6,863 nucleotides of DNA. It comes from DATFLS01 sp964413425 (lineage in GTDB: Bacteria > Fidelibacterota > JAANXI01). Under the pieces are notes generated by a model. That model made no database searches, had not been told where the DNA came from, and was given only the letters and a program-made list of their open reading frames with translations. The position numbers and the translations under genes are program-made. The stretch spans positions 1-6,863 of the forward strand of contig CAYPST010000163.1 of the NCBI GenBank assembly GCA_964413425.1, given 5' to 3'. This document shows, one piece after another, positions 1-6,517 of the stretch; within the stretch, counting starts at the first letter, position 1; each line of letters opens with the position of its first letter.

Positions 1-44
1 TTCGGAGGATCCCTTCCGGGACTTCGGAGCATCCCTTCGGGGCG
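1..44. repeat. Two tandem 22-base repeat units downstream of ftsY
   Basis: Positions 1-22 and 23-44 align without gaps at 18 of 22 bases. The shared core is TTCGGAG-N-ATCCCTTC. The first unit begins at the window edge, so more units may lie outside. The unit is partly self-complementary (for example 4-8 with 13-17). On the minus strand this lies directly after the ftsY stop, but no T-run follows, so it is not a standard terminator. The second unit overlaps the inverted repeat at 29-55. Confidence 0.7.
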
Positions 45-55
45 AGGCGTTTTCT
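29..55. repeat. Left copy of a 27-base inverted repeat
   Basis: The 27 bases 29-55 are an exact reverse complement of 6822-6848. The key part is CATCCCTTCGGGGCGAGGCG followed by TTTTCT. It lies eight bases beyond the ftsY stop. Such length makes a chance match within 7 kb very unlikely. It is best read as one copy of a dispersed intergenic repeat. Confidence 0.85.
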
Positions 56-63
56 CTGACCCA

Positions 64-984
64 TTAACTATAAAACAGTGCCTCGGCGAATTGTTCCGGG
101 TCAAATTCCTGCAGGTCGTCAATCCTTTCCCCCACACCAACATAGCGCACCGGGATATTCAATTGGCGATTCACTGCAATGGCCACTCCCCCTTTTGCGG
201 TTCCGTCTAACTTGGCGATAATCAAACCGGTGAGGGGGACAGCCTGATTGAATTGCTTCGCCTGCATAATAGCGTTCTGTCCGGTGGTGGCATCCAGGAC
301 CAGCAAGGTTTCGTGGGGTGCATTCTCTATCTGCTTCCCCAGCACCCGCTGAATTTTTCGCAGCTCTTCCATCAGGTTCTTCTGGGTATGGAGCCGGCCC
401 GCCGTGTCGGTAATCAGGATATCCACATTCCGTGCTTTGGCAGCAGCAGCGGCGTCAAACGCCACCGAAGCCGGATCTTTGGCCTGCTTATTGATGACGA
501 TTTCCGCACCCGCGCGATCCGCCCACATCTCCAGCTGTTCCACTGCCGCGGCACGAAAGGTATCTGCGGCAGCCAGTAAAACAGATTTCCCCCGGTCTTT
601 GTAATACCGCGCCAGCTTTCCGATGGTGGTGGTTTTTCCGGAACCGTTCACGCCCACCACCATGATCACATGAGGGTGAGCCAGCGATCCGGGCTCGGGC
701 TGTTGTTGTCCATTCGTGAACAATGATTTAATTTCTTTCTGCAACACCGATTGCAGTGAATGCATATCCACTTCACCGATCTCCTCCGCTCTCTCACGCA
801 GATCATCCAGCAGCTGCAAAGTGGCTTCCACCCCGATATCCGCCTCAATCAAAATCGCTTCCAATTCGTCCAACACCGCCTCATTGATTTTCGTCTTTCC
901 GGTGAAGACTTGTCCGAGTTTGTCGACCATGTGTTCATGCGTTTTCTGCAAACCATCCTTTAATTTCCGAAACGCATTACGCAT
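64..984 (-). CDS. ftsY: Signal recognition particle receptor FtsY (SRP GTPase)
   Basis: FtsY is the membrane-associated GTPase that docks SRP-bound ribosomes at the SecYEG translocon for co-translational insertion of membrane proteins. The 306-residue protein has the full NG core. A basic amphipathic N-terminal helix (about 1-28, FRKLKDGLQKTHEHM) precedes the N domain helices (to about 95). The G domain shows the P-loop GVNGSGKTTT (111-120), DTFRAAA (141-147), G3 DTAGR (193-197), G4 AKLDGTAKGG (257-266) and the closing GVGERIDDLQEFDPEQF. The long acidic A domain of E. coli FtsY (497 aa) is absent, as in many bacteria, so membrane contact probably relies on the N-terminal helix. G4 reads AKLD where most family members have TKLD, a mild change. 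The start at 984 is supported by a strong GGAGGG seven bases upstream, and it overlaps the end of pgsA by 8 bases. It is the last gene of the operon. Identification is secure. Confidence 0.97.
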   Translation of the reverse strand: MRNAFRKLKDGLQKTHEHMVDKLGQVFTGKTKINEAVLDELEAILIEADIGVEATLQLLDDLRERAEEIGEVDMHSLQSVLQKEIKSLFTNGQQQPEPGSLAHPHVIMVVGVNGSGKTTTIGKLARYYKDRGKSVLLAAADTFRAAAVEQLEMWADRAGAEIVINKQAKDPASVAFDAAAAAKARNVDILITDTAGRLHTQKNLMEELRKIQRVLGKQIENAPHETLLVLDATTGQNAIMQAKQFNQAVPLTGLIIAKLDGTAKGGVAIAVNRQLNIPVRYVGVGERIDDLQEFDPEQFAEALFYS

Positions 985-1546
985 AGTTTGACCCTCCCGC
1001 TCTCCTGCGCAAATGAATTTTTAAGAAGATGAAATACACCCGGAAATACCGCCCCCAGGACAGAACCATGGAGCCGGTGGCCAGCCACATGACATATTCT
1101 TTGTAAGGGGACCAATCAATCACATAGAGAATGATGGTTAAGGCCACCAAATTTATGCTGAGTTTCCCGGAAAAGTTTGCCTGGAATGCTTTGCGATGCG
1201 CATTCATCAGGTAGGCGGCGCTGGCTGCAAGCGATAAATCACGCACGATTAAGATGGTGAAAAACCAGCAGGGCAACCCCCGGAATGCGGTTAAATAAAT
1301 AAGGAGATTGGCGATATTTATCTTATCCGCCACCGGATCCAGCACTTTACCGAAGGATGAAATCGTCCGGGAATGCCGGGCAACATACCCGTCCAGAAAA
1401 TCTGACAACACACCGATTGCCATCAACGCAAGTGTAAGCAAGATATGGCCGGAGTGCAGTGCAATAATGACGGGCACGATTAAAAAAGCACGGAGGATGC
1501 TGACGAGGTTGGCGGCGGAGAAAATATATGGCAATTTATCTGTCAT
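977..1546 (-). CDS. pgsA: CDP-alcohol phosphatidyltransferase, probably phosphatidylglycerophosphate synthase
   Basis: This is an integral membrane enzyme of the class I CDP-alcohol phosphatidyltransferases. PgsA joins CDP-diacylglycerol and glycerol-3-phosphate to give phosphatidylglycerophosphate, the precursor of phosphatidylglycerol and cardiolipin. The 189-residue protein has the complete signature D-x2-DG-x2-AR-x8-G-x3-D-x3-D: Asp49, Asp52-Gly53, Ala56-Arg57, Gly66, Asp70 and Asp74, which bind the metals and the CDP moiety. Hydrophobic segments at about 13-31, 34-48, 77-90, 93-115, 129-144 and 150-175 give the expected multi-span topology. The NLVSILRAFLIVP stretch and the length fit PgsA. 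The acceptor alcohol cannot be read from the motif, so a related phosphatidyltransferase remains possible. The start ATG overlaps the ABC gene's stop as ATGA, and the 3' end overlaps ftsY by 8 bases. The basic C-terminal tail (IHLRRRAGG) fits a cytoplasmic end. Confidence 0.85.
   Translation of the reverse strand: MTDKLPYIFSAANLVSILRAFLIVPVIIALHSGHILLTLALMAIGVLSDFLDGYVARHSRTISSFGKVLDPVADKINIANLLIYLTAFRGLPCWFFTILIVRDLSLAASAAYLMNAHRKAFQANFSGKLSINLVALTIILYVIDWSPYKEYVMWLATGSMVLSWGRYFRVYFIFLKIHLRRRAGGSNYA
992..998 (-). promoter_or_regulatory. Strong Shine-Dalgarno site of ftsY
   Basis: The minus strand reads GGGAGGG seven bases before the ftsY ATG, inside the last codons of pgsA. It is the clearest ribosome binding site in the window and settles the ftsY start. 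It also suggests that ftsY can recruit ribosomes itself and does not depend only on coupling to pgsA. The other operon genes have much weaker sites. Confidence 0.8.
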
Positions 1547-2997
1547 GGCATCCGCATCTGTGGTGATACCCGTATTTCGCGTTGTTGAAAAAAACGGGCG
1601 GTCTGGTAATCATAGGTGCTCTCCAACTCCTGCCAATCCATAGGCTTTGAAACAGTTCCGCTGGAAAAATAGACACCCCGTTCGGAAATTTCCTTCAGAA
1701 ATTCGTATTCATGTGAAATACAAATTATAGTGGATAATGTCTTCGAAGTAAACAATCTCTTCACTTTATCACGATCACCGGGACCGATCCCGATGGTCGG
1801 CTCATCAAAAATGATCAATTCGGGGGCCAGTGCCGCGCCGACTGCGAGAACGATCCGCCGCTGCTCTCCTCCGCTGAAACTCCATATCGGCCGGGAAAAC
1901 GGTTCCTCCCTGTCTATACCAAGGGCGATTAACTGCTCGGACAACCGCTCCCGGTATTCCTCTTCCCGAAATTCTTTCCGCTCCCGCAGCACCAGGAGAG
2001 TCTCGTCCAATGTGCCGGTATGAAGCAGATGTTCCGCAAATTGTGGTATATAAATAATATCATGCGGCGCCAGGTCATATTGGATACTCCCCCGGGCCAC
2101 CGGAAGAATTCTTGCAACGATCCTGGCAAACGTCGACTTCCCTGATCCGGAATATCCATACCATCCCTGGATCTCGTCACGGTGCAATGCGTAATTTTCT
2201 GCAGCCAGGGCGAATGTCGAACCGCCATCATCTGCAGGATATTGGAATTCTAAATCCTGAGCCGAGAGAATCACATCAGCCGACGAAAAATAGCCGCGGC
2301 CGTTCCCCTTGTTCTCAGTAATGGTTAGTTTCCGGGGCTGAGGCCATCCGGCGGCAGCATCTTTTCTTACGTCGTTCCAGCCCAGTTCCAGCACTCTGTC
2401 ACCGATGACCTGCTCTTCGGGGTATTGTGTTATCCAGAGAAATCCGATCCCCCGGGAATATACTTTCTCCATAATTTCATACAGTTCAGTTTGCATCGGG
2501 TAATCGAGATACGAGGTAGGTTCGTCCAGAATCAGATAGTCACAACTCATAGCCAGCAGTCCTGCCAATCCCGTTTTTTGTTTTTGCCCGCCCGCCAGCC
2601 TGGAAATCTCTCTACTTCTACAGGAAGCGAGTTTAAAAAACCGCAGCACTTCACGCACTTTCCGATGCATAATATCAGGCTCGACCCCTTCATTCTCAAG
2701 TCCATACGCCACATCCCGCTCCACGGTAGTACCAATGATCTGATGTTCCGGATTCTGGCGAAGGAAGCCGATCCGGATAGTCGAATGTTCTATGGGAGTA
2801 TCCCCCAGGAGGATCTGCCCTTTCTCCGGGGTCAGCGCTCCGGCCAATAATAATCCGAGCGTTGTTTTACCGGTCCCGCTTTCGCCCACCAGGATCGTCC
2901 TCTGATGTATATCCATCCGGAGATTCAATGCCCGGAAGATGTACTCATCATCTCCGGATGGTCGATACCAGAGTTGGGAACACTGCAGCACGCTCAT
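1543..2997 (-). CDS. Fused double-ATPase ABC protein, ECF/CbiO type
   Basis: One chain of 484 residues carries two ABC ATPase domains, as in the fused ECF (energy-coupling factor) ATPases that power uptake of vitamins or metal ions. Domain 1 (about 1-210) has Walker A GESGTGKTT (38-46), the ECF-like Q-loop RQNPEHQIIGTTVERDVAYG (80-99), signature LAGGQ (134-138), Walker B YLILDE (154-159) and D-loop SYLD (162-165), with Gln191 where the switch His normally sits. Domain 2 (about 242-455) has Walker A GYSGSGKST (281-289), Gln319, signature FSGGEQ (374-379), Walker B LIIFDE (394-399) and switch His429, but its D-loop reads IGIG with Gly405 replacing Asp. There is no membrane segment, so it must work with membrane subunits encoded elsewhere; no EcfT or S component lies here. 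Both ends overlap their neighbours by ATGA, so it is translationally coupled to waaA and pgsA. The substrate is unknown. A lipid or envelope role from context is only a guess. Confidence 0.9.
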   Translation of the reverse strand: MSVLQCSQLWYRPSGDDEYIFRALNLRMDIHQRTILVGESGTGKTTLGLLLAGALTPEKGQILLGDTPIEHSTIRIGFLRQNPEHQIIGTTVERDVAYGLENEGVEPDIMHRKVREVLRFFKLASCRSREISRLAGGQKQKTGLAGLLAMSCDYLILDEPTSYLDYPMQTELYEIMEKVYSRGIGFLWITQYPEEQVIGDRVLELGWNDVRKDAAAGWPQPRKLTITENKGNGRGYFSSADVILSAQDLEFQYPADDGGSTFALAAENYALHRDEIQGWYGYSGSGKSTFARIVARILPVARGSIQYDLAPHDIIYIPQFAEHLLHTGTLDETLLVLRERKEFREEEYRERLSEQLIALGIDREEPFSRPIWSFSGGEQRRIVLAVGAALAPELIIFDEPTIGIGPGDRDKVKRLFTSKTLSTIICISHEYEFLKEISERGVYFSSGTVSKPMDWQELESTYDYQTARFFQQREIRVSPQMRMP

Positions 2998-4328
2998 AGC
3001 TGATCAGCCTGGTGGGCTAAAATGCCCTCCACCGTTGTTCCGGTGGCGCCGGCATTCCGCTCGATTACATCATATGCCTGTTCCTGTGCGACCCGAAGCG
3101 CTTCAGCATCCGTGAGCAATCCCTGCAGTTTGTAAAACAATTGTTCGCTTTCCTGTATTGCGAATCCTCCCCCTGTACTGATCAGTTGTTCCGCTTCATC
3201 GGAATTCCGGTGGTCAGGTCCGAACAACGCAGCACATCCGGCAACAGCCGGTTCCATCACGTTATGCACGGACCCTGAAAACCCGCCTCCCACAAAAGCA
3301 ATGTCTCCCTCGTGGTATAATTCGGCAAGCACCCCTATGGTATCGATAAACAACACCCGGTTATGATTTCCCGCCTCCTCAGTCGTGTGCAATTCCGAGA
3401 AAAATTCATATCCGAGGTGGTGATTCTCACACCAGGTGATTAAATCTCTGAGATGGGACTCGCAGGGTTCGTGGGGAGCCAGTATCACCTGCAAGGCAGG
3501 GAATTCACTCATGATCTTCTCCAGCGCGGGAAGAACAATTCTGTTATCCGCCGGCCAGATACTCCCGGCGATGAACGTCGGGGCATGTCGGTAGCGCCCA
3601 GGAAGCAGGTGCCGTTCCTTCGCCAATTCTGCTCGTTCAAGGACGCGATCATATCTGGTGTTTCCGGTCACTTGTATTTCGGTCGAATCGGGCAGCGCAT
3701 AATATCGGGTGATATTCACATAATCTTCCTGCGTAATCGGATAGATATGACCGATGCTGCCATAGATCGTCGAATACAGCGAGCGCACCAGGGGATAGGT
3801 TTTGGCATTGCCATTCTGCAGACGGGCGGAAGTGAGATACACTTCGACCTGGTATCTGGCCGCGAGCCAGATTAAATTCGGCCAGATCTCATAGCTGGTG
3901 AGCATCAATGCGGTTGGTGCCAGCGTTTGATAGAAGCGGCTCACCCGGTTGAGCGAATCAAATGGCAAATAGGTGACCAGATCCACCGGAGCCGTCTCCC
4001 GAACCTGTTCGAATCCGGAGGGAGAGAAAAAAGTGAGGACCAGATAACTTTCCGGACTGCGTTTGCGGATCGCCTCCAGCACCGGTTTCGCCATTTCATA
4101 TTCACCCAAAGATGCGCAGTGCACGACATACAGGGGTTTGCTCGCATCTCGAGTCCGGTTGAATGTTTCCATCGCCGTCTGCAAATGCTTTCGTCCGGCC
4201 ATGCCCCGCCGAATCTTGCCGGAGAACACTGCCAGTATCCGGAATACAAGATACACCACCGGCACGATGACGGTATTATAAAACACGAACCAGAAGACTT
4301 TCTTTATTGTCCGAGCATTCTCCCGCAT
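2994..4328 (-). CDS. waaA: 3-deoxy-D-manno-octulosonic acid (Kdo) transferase
   Basis: WaaA moves Kdo from CMP-Kdo to lipid A precursor, starting the LPS inner core at the cytoplasmic face of the inner membrane. With the start at 4328 the protein has 444 residues, close to the 425 of E. coli. A membrane anchor (about 11-35) and a basic stretch precede the GT-B fold. The acceptor-side motif VVHCASLGEYEMA contains Glu76, matching the catalytic Glu of the family. Later come GNTRYDRV (222-229), GSIWPAD (255-261), LAPHEP (283-288) and the CMP-Kdo-binding region DTIGVLAELY...FVGGGFSGSVHNVMEPA (329-361). The GGGF form recalls Bacteroidota-type WaaA. The frame is open up to 4421, but those extra 31 residues lie over the 3' end of the preceding glycosyltransferase and look unlike WaaA. 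With the chosen start the two genes overlap by 25 bases; the ribosome site is weak (GAGG 13 bases upstream). The 3' end overlaps the ABC gene by ATGA. Whether it adds one or several Kdo units cannot be told. Confidence 0.93.
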   Translation of the reverse strand: MRENARTIKKVFWFVFYNTVIVPVVYLVFRILAVFSGKIRRGMAGRKHLQTAMETFNRTRDASKPLYVVHCASLGEYEMAKPVLEAIRKRSPESYLVLTFFSPSGFEQVRETAPVDLVTYLPFDSLNRVSRFYQTLAPTALMLTSYEIWPNLIWLAARYQVEVYLTSARLQNGNAKTYPLVRSLYSTIYGSIGHIYPITQEDYVNITRYYALPDSTEIQVTGNTRYDRVLERAELAKERHLLPGRYRHAPTFIAGSIWPADNRIVLPALEKIMSEFPALQVILAPHEPCESHLRDLITWCENHHLGYEFFSELHTTEEAGNHNRVLFIDTIGVLAELYHEGDIAFVGGGFSGSVHNVMEPAVAGCAALFGPDHRNSDEAEQLISTGGGFAIQESEQLFYKLQGLLTDAEALRVAQEQAYDVIERNAGATGTTVEGILAHQADQL

Positions 4329-5332
4329 GCCGAAAATACATCCTCTACCTGAATATTTTGCATACACCGGAAATGCCCCAACGGACAGCGTTTCCGTCCC
4401 ATATGAGTACACGGCCGGCATCGAAGGTCTTCATCTTCAACAATCTCGTGCCTGGTATACTTCGGATGGAAAACCGTCGGTTTTGCCGTCGGTCCCAGAA
4501 TCACCACCACCGGAATACGAAATGCCGTGGCGATATGGGTCAAACCAGAATCATTGGCCAGATGCATACGCGCACCCTGGAGTATTTTCGCAGATTCAAG
4601 CAAAGTGGTCTCCCCCACGAAATTATGGATCTTCTCTTTCGGTACTGCCGCTGCCGACAGCAGATGAGCGGCTAATTCTTTCTCGCCACTCCCGCCCAAC
4701 AGTGCGATGTCCGCATTCAGTTCGGTAATGAGGCGTTCACAGGTTTGCGCAAAGCGATCAGGCATCCAGATTTTGGTTTGCCAGGCAGCACCGGGAGCCA
4801 CGGTGACGGGAAGTTCCGCCTCATGAAATTGTTCCACCCGGTTACGTAATGCCGGGGAGCGATACCCGAAATCAGCGGGAAAGTAAAAATCAAGTCCCGC
4901 CCCGTCATCCTCCACTCCAAAGGAATGGACTGTCTCGAAATATCGATCCGTAATATACTTCTCAGCCTGAGGGGATCGGATTTTCCAATAGATAAATAAC
5001 CATCGGCGAAATCGATTTTTCCGGTAACGCGCACAGGGCACCCGACTGCGGAATGTTAAAATTCTACTCCGGAGATTGTCATGAAGATCCAGGAGGTAAT
5101 CATACTCACCGGAGGATTGAATCTGTTGACGCAGTTGAATTAATTCTCGAAAAGGCAAGTCGTGTGGGATCGTCTTCACCCGATCCACTCCCGGATGGTG
5201 GGCAATCAAATCACGAAACTGTTCTTTAATTAAATAATCAATCTTGAGTTCGGGAAAGTGGCGGTTTAATCCTCGAATAACCGGGGTGGTCAGCACAATA
5301 TCCCCGATTGAACTGAAACGAATAATCAGCAT
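4304..5332 (-). CDS. Glycosyltransferase family 9 (LPS heptosyltransferase-like)
   Basis: This is a GT-B glycosyltransferase of family 9, the family of the ADP-heptose:LPS heptosyltransferases (WaaC, WaaF, WaaQ) that extend the inner core after Kdo. With the start at 5332 it has 342 residues and opens with the usual MLIIRFSSIGDIVLTTPVI. The C-terminal half shows APGAAWQTKIWMPDRFA (179-195) and the donor-binding NDSGLTHIATA followed by PVVVILGPT (260-282). Near the end lies a Cys cluster C-x2-C-x7-C-x6-C (Cys305, 308, 316, 323) ending in GHFRCM, a form I associate with FCB-group members. The open frame reaches 5389, but the extra 19 residues translate an intergenic repeat and precede the canonical N-terminus, so I reject them. 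No good Shine-Dalgarno site is visible. The gene sits directly upstream of waaA, overlapping it by 25 bases, which supports a core-LPS role. The exact sugar and linkage are not resolvable. Confidence 0.9.
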   Translation of the reverse strand: MLIIRFSSIGDIVLTTPVIRGLNRHFPELKIDYLIKEQFRDLIAHHPGVDRVKTIPHDLPFRELIQLRQQIQSSGEYDYLLDLHDNLRSRILTFRSRVPCARYRKNRFRRWLFIYWKIRSPQAEKYITDRYFETVHSFGVEDDGAGLDFYFPADFGYRSPALRNRVEQFHEAELPVTVAPGAAWQTKIWMPDRFAQTCERLITELNADIALLGGSGEKELAAHLLSAAAVPKEKIHNFVGETTLLESAKILQGARMHLANDSGLTHIATAFRIPVVVILGPTAKPTVFHPKYTRHEIVEDEDLRCRPCTHMGRKRCPLGHFRCMQNIQVEDVFSACGRMLGQ

Positions 5333-5339
5333 CCGTTTG

Positions 5340-5361
5340 TTCGAAGGATTCCTTCGGGGTA
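5340..5361. repeat. Degenerate repeat copy with 15-base palindrome before the GT9 start
   Basis: These 22 bases match the second tandem unit at the left edge (23-44) at 17 of 22 positions, in the same orientation. The centre, CGAAGGATTCCTTCG (5342-5356), is a perfect 7-base-arm palindrome around one base. It fills much of the 75-base gap (5333-5407) between the polyprenyl synthase and glycosyltransferase genes and ends only eight bases before the chosen start codon. A hairpin here in the mRNA could influence translation of the glycosyltransferase or the processing between the two genes. There is no T-run, so it is unlikely to terminate transcription. I see no other element in the gap. Confidence 0.6.
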
Positions 5362-5407
5362 AAGACCGGAGATCGGGAGAGTGTCTCATACATTTTTGTT
5401 CAGGTGA

Positions 5408-6406
5408 TTACTTATTCCGAATCATATTAAACGTGGTGAAATCAATGAGTGCTTGTTTATATTTGCTCTCCGGAAATACCTCTAACGCCGAGGTTGCCCG
5501 TTCAGAAAATTCTTTCAGTTTTTCTTTCGCATACTGGACACCCCCGTTGTTTGCCACCGTCTCCACAATCTCCTTCACCTGCTTATTCTTCGGACCCCGC
5601 CGCATGGTCTGCAACATTTTCTTCGATTCTCTCTCGGGAAGTTGTTTCACCGTATGCAGCACCGGGAGTGTCACGATATTTTCCTTCACATCCTTCCCGA
5701 CCGGCTTGCCAATGATACTTTTTTTCCCTTCGAATTCAAATAAATCATCCTTAATCTGAAAAGCCATTCCCAGATTTTCCCCGTACTCGGAGAGCGCCCG
5801 AATCTGATCGGAATCATCAGTCACAGTAATCGCGCCAAGTTCACAGGCTGCTGAAATCAAGGAAGCAGTTTTATCCCGGATCATCTCGTAGTAGATATCC
5901 TCGCTCATCCCACTGTTGCGCGCCTTCTCGATTTGCAGGATCTCGCCACTGCTGAGCCGCTCGGCAGTGTCCGATAACAATCGCAGCGCATCGAAATCCC
6001 GGAGTTTTATCATGTTGATGAGTGCCTTACTGAATAAATAATCTCCCATCAGCACTGAGATCTTATTTTTCCAGACGGCATTGATACTCGGTATACCCCG
6101 GCGTATGTCGGCATCATCCACCACATCATCATGAATGAGGGTCGCCGTATGCAATAATTCCATCAGTACCGCAGCTTGATAGGTATTTTGTGTGGGCTCA
6201 CCGCACAATCTGGAAGAGATCAACACCAGTATCGGCCGAATTTTTTTGCTGCGCTGCCTGGTAATATAGGAAGCAATTTTATTTATGAGAAATACACGCG
6301 ATTGCATGGAGTCCGCAAAGGCCTGCTCAAAAGTGCTCATCTCCTCGGAAACCACCGATTTGATATCCTGCAGCCGGACACGCTGATTTATTCCTGAAAT
6401 TGTCAT
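5408..6406 (-). CDS. ispB: Trans-isoprenyl diphosphate synthase, long-chain (octaprenyl-type)
   Basis: This cytoplasmic enzyme condenses isopentenyl diphosphate onto an allylic diphosphate, most likely making the long side chain of menaquinone or ubiquinone. With the start at 6406 it has 332 residues. Visible motifs are SKKIRPIL (53-60), the first Asp-rich motif DDVVD (93-97), RRG (102-104), DKTASLISAACELGA (178-192), FQIKDD with the second motif DDLFE (220-224) and GKPVGKDVKENIVTLP (233-248). The fifth residue before the first motif is Ala88; a small residue there allows long products (family knowledge), which argues against a C15 or C20 enzyme. The second motif ends in Glu instead of the usual Asp, a conservative change. 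The frame is open up to 6553, but the added 49 residues run through the promoter and repeats and are unlike the family. No Shine-Dalgarno site precedes the ATG; see the promoter entry. The symbol is by family resemblance; chain length is not proven. Confidence 0.9.
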   Translation of the reverse strand: MTISGINQRVRLQDIKSVVSEEMSTFEQAFADSMQSRVFLINKIASYITRQRSKKIRPILVLISSRLCGEPTQNTYQAAVLMELLHTATLIHDDVVDDADIRRGIPSINAVWKNKISVLMGDYLFSKALINMIKLRDFDALRLLSDTAERLSSGEILQIEKARNSGMSEDIYYEMIRDKTASLISAACELGAITVTDDSDQIRALSEYGENLGMAFQIKDDLFEFEGKKSIIGKPVGKDVKENIVTLPVLHTVKQLPERESKKMLQTMRRGPKNKQVKEIVETVANNGGVQYAKEKLKEFSERATSALEVFPESKYKQALIDFTTFNMIRNK

Positions 6407-6413
6407 AGGTCTG

Positions 6414-6442
6414 AATTTAGGTATGCCCCCTGATTCAGTCAA
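6414..6442 (-). promoter_or_regulatory. Sigma70-type promoter of the polyprenyl synthase gene
   Basis: The minus strand carries TTGACT (6442-6437; 5 of 6 to the -35 consensus), a spacer of exactly 17 bases, and TAAATT (6419-6414; 4 of 6 to the -10 consensus). Only seven bases separate the -10 box from the ATG at 6406. Transcription would therefore start at or within a base or two of the start codon and give a leaderless mRNA, which agrees with the missing Shine-Dalgarno site. This is the best promoter I can find in the window. It would serve the polyprenyl synthase and perhaps the whole downstream operon. It is a prediction from sequence only. Confidence 0.6.
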
Positions 6443-6517
6443 GCCGAATAACCCGGAACCTGGCGAACAAAAGAAATCCCGGGTAATCACCCTCTCTGGC
6501 TGAAAGCACCTCCGGAG

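Larger units (their letters stand above)
64..5332 (-). other. Five-gene overlapping operon (GT9-waaA-ABC-pgsA-ftsY)
   Basis: Successive genes overlap by 25 bases (GT9/waaA), 4 bases (waaA/ABC, ATGA), 4 bases (ABC/pgsA, ATGA) and 8 bases (pgsA/ftsY). No terminator or promoter can fit between them, so they must share a transcript, and the ATGA junctions imply translational coupling. The polyprenyl synthase gene is 75 bases upstream on the same strand with no terminator between, so it probably joins this unit. I see no hairpin with a T-run after ftsY either; the transcript may run past the left edge of the window. Confidence 0.8.

Noticed and set aside
1..63. Rho-independent terminator of ftsY
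   Set aside because: Weak hairpins exist on the minus strand after the stop, but none is followed by a run of T.
2425..2850. Plus-strand open frame opposite the ABC ATPase
   Set aside because: It mirrors the conserved Walker and signature region of the real gene and has no features of its own.
3453..4352. Plus-strand open frames of about 140 codons opposite waaA
   Set aside because: They are antisense to a gene with clear family motifs, have no ribosome sites of note and no recognisable motifs.
5333..5407. A separate promoter for the glycosyltransferase operon
   Set aside because: Only poor -10-like strings (around TGTATGAGA on the minus strand) occur, with no -35 at proper spacing, so I do not list one.
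5244..5759. A 171-codon plus-strand open frame
   Set aside because: It lies across the 3' end of the polyprenyl synthase, the intergenic repeat and the start of the glycosyltransferase, antisense to both. Its translation is rich in Ser, Phe and Cys, shows no domain, and is a shadow of the real genes.
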